Of a stretch of 64,000 bases of DNA, positions 59,387-64,000 are shown one piece after another. The notes under the pieces are model-generated. The model had not been told where the DNA came from. It saw only the letters and a list, made by a program, of their open reading frames with translations, and did no database searches. The position numbers were made by a program, and so were the translations under genes. This DNA comes from Betaproteobacteria bacterium (GTDB taxonomy: Bacteria > Pseudomonadota > Gammaproteobacteria > Burkholderiales > Usitatibacteraceae), in contig JADKJR010000003.1 of assembly GCA_016720925.1 (NCBI GenBank), positions 186,001 through 250,000 of the forward strand, in the 5' to 3' direction. Positions within the stretch are counted from its first letter, which is position 1. Every line of letters starts with the position of its first letter.

Positions 59387-60349
59387 CTAAGTTGAAGTTG
59401 CTGGCAACCCCGCCTCATGCGCCATCTGATCCGCATGATATGAAGACCTCACCATTGGCCCGCACGCCGCATGCTTGAACCCCATCTTCCCGGCCTCCCG
59501 CGCGAACATATCAAACTCATCCGGCGTCACATAGCGCAACACCGGCAGATGATGCCCGGACGGCTGCAGATACTGTCCGATGGTCAGCATTTCCACATCA
59601 TGCGCGCGTAAATCTTTCATCACTTCCAGAATTTCTTCGTTAGTCTCGCCGAGCCCCACCATCAGCCCGCTCTTGGTCGGTGTGCCGGGATGTTCGGCTT
59701 TGAAATCTTTCAGCAGCTTCAGGGAATGCGCGTAATCTGAACCCGGGCGCGCCTGCTTGTACAGCCGCGGCACGGTTTCGAGATTGTGATTCATCACGTC
59801 CGGCGGGGCGGCACGCAGGATGCCGAGCGCGCGGTCTAGGCGGCCGCGAAAATCAGGCGTAAGGATTTCGATTTGGGTGTGTGGCGACAGCGCGCGAGTC
59901 TCGCGAATGCAGTTGACGAAGTGCTCGGCGCCGCCGTCGCGCAGGTCGTCGCGATCGACGCTGGTGATGACCACATATTTCAATTTCATCTTCGCAATCG
60001 TCTCCGCCAGGTGACGCGGCTCGTCCGGATCCAGCGGCAACGGTCGGCCGTGACCGACATCGCAGAACGGGCAGCGGCGCGTGCAGAGATCGCCCATGAT
60101 CATGAAGGTCGCGGTTCCCTTGCCGAAGCATTCGCCGATATTGGGGCACGAGGCTTCCTCGCAGACGGTGTGCAGCTTGGCGTCGCGCAGGATCTGCTTG
60201 ATCTCGTAGAAACTCGTCGAAGCCGAACCTGCCTTGACGCGAATCCAGTCGGGCTTTTTCAGGCGTTCAGCCGCATTTTGCACGACGACCTTGATGGGAA
60301 TGCGTGCAGTTTTGGATTCGGATTTCTGTTTGACGCCGGCTTCGGCCAT
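59387..60349 (-). CDS. lipA: Lipoyl synthase
   Basis: Radical SAM enzyme of 320 residues that inserts two sulfurs into protein-bound octanoyl groups. The auxiliary cluster motif is CEEASCPNIGECF, the radical SAM motif is CTRRCPFCDV, and the C-terminal RSSYHADQM carries the serine that ligates the auxiliary cluster. TSVDRDDLRDGGAEHF is highly conserved. It lies 70 bases after lipB on the same strand, as usual. Confidence 0.97.
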   Translation of the reverse strand: MAEAGVKQKSESKTARIPIKVVVQNAAERLKKPDWIRVKAGSASTSFYEIKQILRDAKLHTVCEEASCPNIGECFGKGTATFMIMGDLCTRRCPFCDVGHGRPLPLDPDEPRHLAETIAKMKLKYVVITSVDRDDLRDGGAEHFVNCIRETRALSPHTQIEILTPDFRGRLDRALGILRAAPPDVMNHNLETVPRLYKQARPGSDYAHSLKLLKDFKAEHPGTPTKSGLMVGLGETNEEILEVMKDLRAHDVEMLTIGQYLQPSGHHLPVLRYVTPDEFDMFAREAGKMGFKHAACGPMVRSSYHADQMAHEAGLPATST

Positions 60350-60419
60350 GATGATTCCCGTTGTTTGTCAGCGCAGGCGAATGAGCGCCTCGCGTAATCG
60401 CGATGATCGTTCGCTTTGC

Positions 60420-61055
60420 TCAGTTTGCCAGCTCGTAAAGATTGGCTTTCAGACGTGACACCAGTTTTTCGCCGATCACATTCATTTTATCGGTCACCCC
60501 GAAGTTCCGTACCTGCGTCACCGCCAGGCCCTCGTAGCCACAGGGGTTGATACGCGAGAACGGCTCCAGGTCCATATCGATATTCAATGACAGGCCGTGG
60601 TAAGTCGCGTGATTGGCGACACGCAAACCAATCGCGGCAATCTTGGCGTCGGCGTCGTTCAGGTTGACGTAGACCCCTGGCATGCCGGCGAGGCGATAAC
60701 TGTCGATGCCATATTCGGTGAGCAGATCGATCACTGACTGTTCAATTTTTCTTACGAGCATCTTGACGCCGTAACCGAGCTTCTTCATGTCGAGCAACAG
60801 GTACACCACCAGTTGCCCCGGGCCGTGATAGGTAACCTGGCCGCCACGGTCGATCTTGATGACGGGAATGTCGCCGGGGGCCAGCACATGCTCGTACTTG
60901 CCGGCGAGGCCGAGGGTGAAGACGGGCGGATGTTCGAGCAACCAGAATTCATCGGGCGTGGCGGCGGAGCGCGATTTATTGGCGGCCTGCATGGCGCGCC
61001 AGGTGGGTTCGTAGGGGACGACGCCCAAGTGTTTGATAAGAGGTAAGTTGTGCAT
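60420..61055 (-). CDS. lipB: Octanoyl-ACP:protein octanoyltransferase
   Basis: Moves octanoate from acyl carrier protein to lipoyl domains, 211 residues. The motifs RGGQVTYHGPGQLV and GLSLNIDMDLEPF are conserved. The catalytic cysteine is in INPCGYEG and the catalytic lysine follows the RVANHATYHG block in the fold. It supplies the substrate for LipA next door. Spaced 28 bases from ybeD. Confidence 0.96.
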   Translation of the reverse strand: MHNLPLIKHLGVVPYEPTWRAMQAANKSRSAATPDEFWLLEHPPVFTLGLAGKYEHVLAPGDIPVIKIDRGGQVTYHGPGQLVVYLLLDMKKLGYGVKMLVRKIEQSVIDLLTEYGIDSYRLAGMPGVYVNLNDADAKIAAIGLRVANHATYHGLSLNIDMDLEPFSRINPCGYEGLAVTQVRNFGVTDKMNVIGEKLVSRLKANLYELAN

Positions 61056-61083
61056 GTCTACTTAAGCCTTCACGGCAAATTTC

Positions 61084-61386
61084 CTATAGCGCCATCAACA
61101 CCAGCGGGTGCGAAGTCAGTCCCCGATAAATATCGTCCAGCTGCGCTTTGGATGTGGCGTTGATTGTCGCGGTCACGGACAGAAAATTTCCGTTCTTCGA
61201 GGGCCGCATTTCGAGCGTCTTGGCATCGAAGTCCGGCGCGTGCTTGAGGACGATTTCCAGCACCGCCTGGGCAAATCCATCCTCGCGCCGGCCCATCGCC
61301 TTGATCGGAAATGTCGTCGGAAACTGGAGCAGGGATTCCGTCGTTTCCAAGTCGGCATCACCAATGATTTTCGGATGATCGCTCAT
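61084..61386 (-). CDS. ybeD: YbeD family protein (DUF493)
   Basis: A protein of 100 residues with an ACT-like fold. It contains LLQFPTTFPIKAMGRREDG near the start and RPSKNGNFLSVTATINATSK. It is regularly found between the D-amino acid aminotransferase gene and lipB. A regulatory role in lipoate or cell-wall metabolism is supposed but not shown. Confidence 0.93.
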   Translation of the reverse strand: MSDHPKIIGDADLETTESLLQFPTTFPIKAMGRREDGFAQAVLEIVLKHAPDFDAKTLEMRPSKNGNFLSVTATINATSKAQLDDIYRGLTSHPLVLMAL

Positions 61387-61413
61387 TTTGCATCTTCTCT
61401 TTATTCGGCCGCC

Positions 61414-62318
61414 TTATTCGGCAGCCTTTAACGAAGGCGCCGCGGGGAGGTTACGCTTGTACTCATCAAAGAGTTTCCGCATTTGCTTGAACACAGCACC
61501 GGGTTTCCCCGCATTTTCACCGTGCCCGATGGGTTTGTCGTCGAGTTTCACGATCGGTACGACTTCCTTGGTAGAGGACATGATCCATAACTCGTCGGCT
61601 TTCTTCACCTCGCGGCGATGCACGCGGCGGATTTCCAGCGGCATGCTGTGCTTGCGCGCGAGTTCAATCATCAGTTCATAGGTGATGCCGCCCAGAATAA
61701 GGTTATCCATCGGCGGGCAAAGGATGACGCCATTCTTGACCGCGGCGATGTTGGAGGCCGAGGACTCGGTGAGATAGCCGTCGCGAAACAACACGACCTC
61801 ATCCGCGCCAGCCTGGTTGCCTTCGTGTTTCAGTAATACCGCGCCGAGCAGGGCAGTCGCCTTGACCTGGCAGCGCAACCAGCGGCTGTCGTCCAGCGAG
61901 ACACACGAAATACCGTTTTCGTAAATCTCGGGCTTCGGCGTTGCGAGTGGATTGGCCATCATGAACACGGTCTGCTTCAGGCCCTTGGGCGGCGGAAAAT
62001 CGCGCTTGGCGACGCCGCGCGTGACTTGAATATAGACACCCACATTGCCGCCGCCATTTTGGTCCACCAGCGAGGCGATCAGCGATTCCCATTGTGCGAG
62101 TGGATAGGGGTTATCGATTTGCAGCTCATCCAAGGCTGCGTTGCAGTCGCTTCCAGGTGTTCGACCGCGCGCAGGCCGCGACTGGCGTAGAACGGGATGA
62201 CTTCGTATGCGCCATCGCCAAAAATGAAGCCGCGATCCAGCGGGGAGATTTTCGCATTCTCAAAAGGCATGAATTCGCCGTTGAGATAGACGGTGGGGAG
62301 ACACATTGAGGTGGTCAT
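61414..62318 (-). pseudogene. dat: D-amino acid aminotransferase, two frameshifts
   Basis: PLP-dependent class IV aminotransferase that makes D-glutamate or D-alanine for the cell wall. The start reads VYLNGEFMPFENAKISPLDR and DGAYEVIPFY. After RAVEHLE the frame is lost over about 20 bases and regained at DELQIDNPYP. The PLP lysine is in RCQVKATALLG, and LTESSASNIAAV is the phosphate-binding end. Removing one G near 62149 and one T near 62133 restores EHLERLQRSLDELQID. This suggests two insertion errors in a working gene rather than decay. Placed between dacA and ybeD as usual. Confidence 0.85.
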
Positions 62319-62352
62319 GGTTGGTTCTTTCTCTTGGCAGGTCAGCTCGCTT

Positions 62353-62423
62353 ACCCCTCATCCCAACCCTTCTCCCCGGGGAGAAGGGCTTTTGGAACCC
62401 TCGGAGAGGGCAGGGTGAGGGGT
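62353..62423. repeat. Nested inverted repeat between dat and dacA
   Basis: The outer pair ACCCCTCA...TGAGGGGT encloses the perfect 22-base palindrome CCCTTCTCCCC/GGGGAGAAGGG at 62367-62388 and a further CCCTC...GAGGG. Similar pyrimidine-rich elements are common intergenic repeats in proteobacteria. It is different from R1-R9. Confidence 0.65.
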
Positions 62424-62445
62424 CAACGAGCAATAAATAAAATCG

Positions 62446-63639
62446 CTACTTCCAAAGCAACCTGATCGCATCCCAGCCGCGCCCCAGAAAGCCGGCAACC
62501 GGCACATTCTCCAGCGCAACCACAGGGATTTCCGCGATCAACTTGTCATTTTGCGTCAATTTCATTACGCCCGCTTTCTGGCCGGGCGAATACGGCGCGA
62601 TCAGGGGTTGGGTGGTAGTCAGCGTGGCTTTCAATCCGGTGAATTTGTCCTTGGGTAGCGTGAGCCAGATATCGCGATCGAAACCGAGCTTGATCGCGTT
62701 CTGCGTGCCTTTAAATATTTCCGGCGTGGCGATGGCATCGTTCTTTTTATACAGCCGTTGCGCATCAAAGAACTGGTAACCGTAGTTAAGCAATTTCTGG
62801 CTCTCCTGGGTGCGCGCGACATCCGACGTAGTTCCCAGTACGACCGAAATCAGGCGGCGCGATTTATCAGCATCCCCCCGCTTTGCCGTGGCGATCAGGC
62901 AATAGCCTGCCGCTTCGGTATGGCCGGTCTTCAGGCCGTCGACTGTCGGGTCGAGCCAGAGCAGGCGGTTGCGGTTCGGCTGCGTGATCTTGTTGTGGGC
63001 AAATTCACGTTCCTTGTAGTAGCCGACCTCGGCAGGAAAATCGCGTATCAGTGCGTTGGCGAGCAACGCGAGATCCTCGGCTGTCGAATAGTGATGCGGA
63101 TCCGGCAGGCCCGTCGCATTCGTGAAGCTGGTGTTTTTCATGCCGAGCTTCTGCGCTTGCTTGTTCATCATTTGCGCGAACAGGTCCTCAGACCCGGCGA
63201 CCGCCTCCGCCAGCGCGATGGAGGCATCGTTGCCGCTCTGTATGATCATGCCGCGAATCAGCGGCTCCACGGCCGGCGTCTGTTTTGGATCGATGAACAT
63301 GCGCGACCCTTCCGCGCGCCACGCGCGCTCGGACACGGTGACGGTTTGCGTGAGCGTGAGCTTCTTGTCCTTCAGCGCCTGGAAGACGAGGTAGGCGGTC
63401 ATCAGTTTGGTGAGCGAGGCAGGTTCGAAGCGGTCGGTGGCGGCTTGCTGCGCCAGAGTCTGGCCGCTGGAGGCATCAAAGAGCACGTAGGCACGTGCGG
63501 CGATTTGTGGTGCCGGGACGTCGGTAAGCGAGACGGTTATTTGCGCGGCGGCTGGGGAAGGAGCGAGCATTAGAACGAGAGCGGGCGCGACACATGCGGC
63601 CGTGAAAAAGAGGGCGGCGAAGTTCCTTGCAGATTTCAT
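62446..63639 (-). CDS. dacA: D-alanyl-D-alanine carboxypeptidase (penicillin-binding protein 5/6 type)
   Basis: Trims the terminal D-Ala of peptidoglycan stem peptides at the outer face of the inner membrane. At 397 residues it has a signal peptide (about residues 1-31), the active-site SxxK in EPASLTKLM, the SGN motif in IIQSGNDASIAL and the KTG motif in VDGLKTGHTEAAGY. The C-terminal domain ends in an amphipathic anchor (VAGFLGRGWDAIRLLWK). Part of the rlpA-dacA-dat-ybeD-lipB-lipA order. Confidence 0.96.
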   Translation of the reverse strand: MKSARNFAALFFTAACVAPALVLMLAPSPAAAQITVSLTDVPAPQIAARAYVLFDASSGQTLAQQAATDRFEPASLTKLMTAYLVFQALKDKKLTLTQTVTVSERAWRAEGSRMFIDPKQTPAVEPLIRGMIIQSGNDASIALAEAVAGSEDLFAQMMNKQAQKLGMKNTSFTNATGLPDPHHYSTAEDLALLANALIRDFPAEVGYYKEREFAHNKITQPNRNRLLWLDPTVDGLKTGHTEAAGYCLIATAKRGDADKSRRLISVVLGTTSDVARTQESQKLLNYGYQFFDAQRLYKKNDAIATPEIFKGTQNAIKLGFDRDIWLTLPKDKFTGLKATLTTTQPLIAPYSPGQKAGVMKLTQNDKLIAEIPVVALENVPVAGFLGRGWDAIRLLWK

Positions 63640-63660
63640 TGTGATCCTGATGTTGAGGGG

Positions 63661-64000
63661 CTATGGTTTTTGAATGACGGGTGAAAAATCGTGGGATTGC
63701 CTGACCTGTGCCGCGATCGCGTCGGCTTCCTCGCGCGACTTGTAGGGGCCCATGCGAACGCGGAACAGGTTGTCTTTCTGGACAACCTGAATGGGCTCGC
63801 GGTTCCATTCGAGTTCGCGGCTCATGCGCGCGCGAAAGATTTCGGCATTTTCCGGCGAACTGAACGCCGCGAGTTGCAGGTAAAGGTCACCTGCCTCCGG
63901 AACAATGGCAGGTGTGGTGATGGTTGGGGACGGCGATGGTGTCACGGGCGGCAGCGATGTTGGCGAAAGCGGTAGCGACGGCAATGGTATGGACGCGGCG
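63661..64000 (-). CDS. rlpA: SPOR-domain protein, probably RlpA, C-terminal part (5' end outside window)
   Basis: The frame is open to the right edge. A Pro/Ser/Thr-rich linker leads to a SPOR domain (YLQLAAFSSPENAEIFRARM and LFRVRMGPYKSREEADAIAA) that binds denuded glycan strands at the septum. The position next to dacA and this architecture fit the septal lytic transglycosylase RlpA, but the catalytic double-psi barrel lies outside the window. Confidence 0.75.
   Translation of the reverse strand, partial: AASIPLPSLPLSPTSLPPVTPSPSPTITTPAIVPEAGDLYLQLAAFSSPENAEIFRARMSRELEWNREPIQVVQKDNLFRVRMGPYKSREEADAIAAQVRQSHDFSPVIQKP

Overview
This GC-rich window looks like a chromosomal piece of a betaproteobacterium. 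The evidence is gene order plus protein family: gap-pgk-pyk-fba-purC, fmdB-DUF502-aspS, algH-ruvX-pyrR-pyrB-pyrC', and rlpA-dacA-dat-ybeD-lipB-lipA are all arrangements typical of that class. An FNR regulator and an anaerobic ubiquinone/deoxynucleotide set point to a facultative lifestyle. I cannot name a genus from the sequence alone.

Layout. 0-10 kb: an EamA transporter end, a GNAT acetyltransferase, a plant-type asparaginase, a broken exported protein, aspS with its DUF502 and FmdB partners, PPK2, a ROK sugar kinase, a quinone oxidoreductase and an IS200/IS605 relic. 10-20 kb: HAD hydrolase, purC, a DUF3667 membrane protein and lower glycolysis (fba, glycerate kinase, pyk, pgk, gap), all on the minus strand. 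20-32 kb: rdgB-hemW, a GAF-PAS-PAS-GGDEF-EAL protein, exonuclease III with an in-frame stop, a DUF4124-glutaredoxin protein, oligopeptidase A and the pyrimidine cluster algH-ruvX-pyrR-pyrB-pyrC'. 32-38 kb: photolyase, a YajD-type HNH protein, an AmpG-like permease, a dockerin relic and a DUF6445 protein. 37-44.5 kb: an anaerobic block of fnr, ubiT-ubiV-ubiU and nrdG plus a split nrdD. 44.6-50 kb: oligoendopeptidase F, a small exported protein and a two-subunit molybdenum hydroxylase. 50.3-53.9 kb: almost pure G and C homopolymers, which I read as assembly or base-calling junk, followed by about 1.1 kb I cannot identify. 55-64 kb: a Tiki-fold protein, a NIPSNAP protein, a class II glutamine amidotransferase, a double cyclic-nucleotide-binding protein and the lipoate/cell-wall cluster up to the right edge.

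The most notable signal outside genes is a family of nine imperfectly palindromic elements of about 66 bp (R1-R9), all in or at the edge of intergenic gaps. They share the plan AAA-[stem]-A/T-rich centre-[stem]-TTT. The stem ends differ from copy to copy, but the two arms of a given copy usually match each other, so pairing is kept while sequence changes. They may be terminators, REP/MITE-like elements or structured RNA; I do not recognise the family.

Sequence quality matters here. Several conserved genes (fmdB, dat, the class II amidotransferase, the ORF at 2177) are broken by one-base indels, and the G/C homopolymer tract makes the 50-54.4 kb junction unreliable. Frameshifts reported here may be sequencing errors rather than biology.
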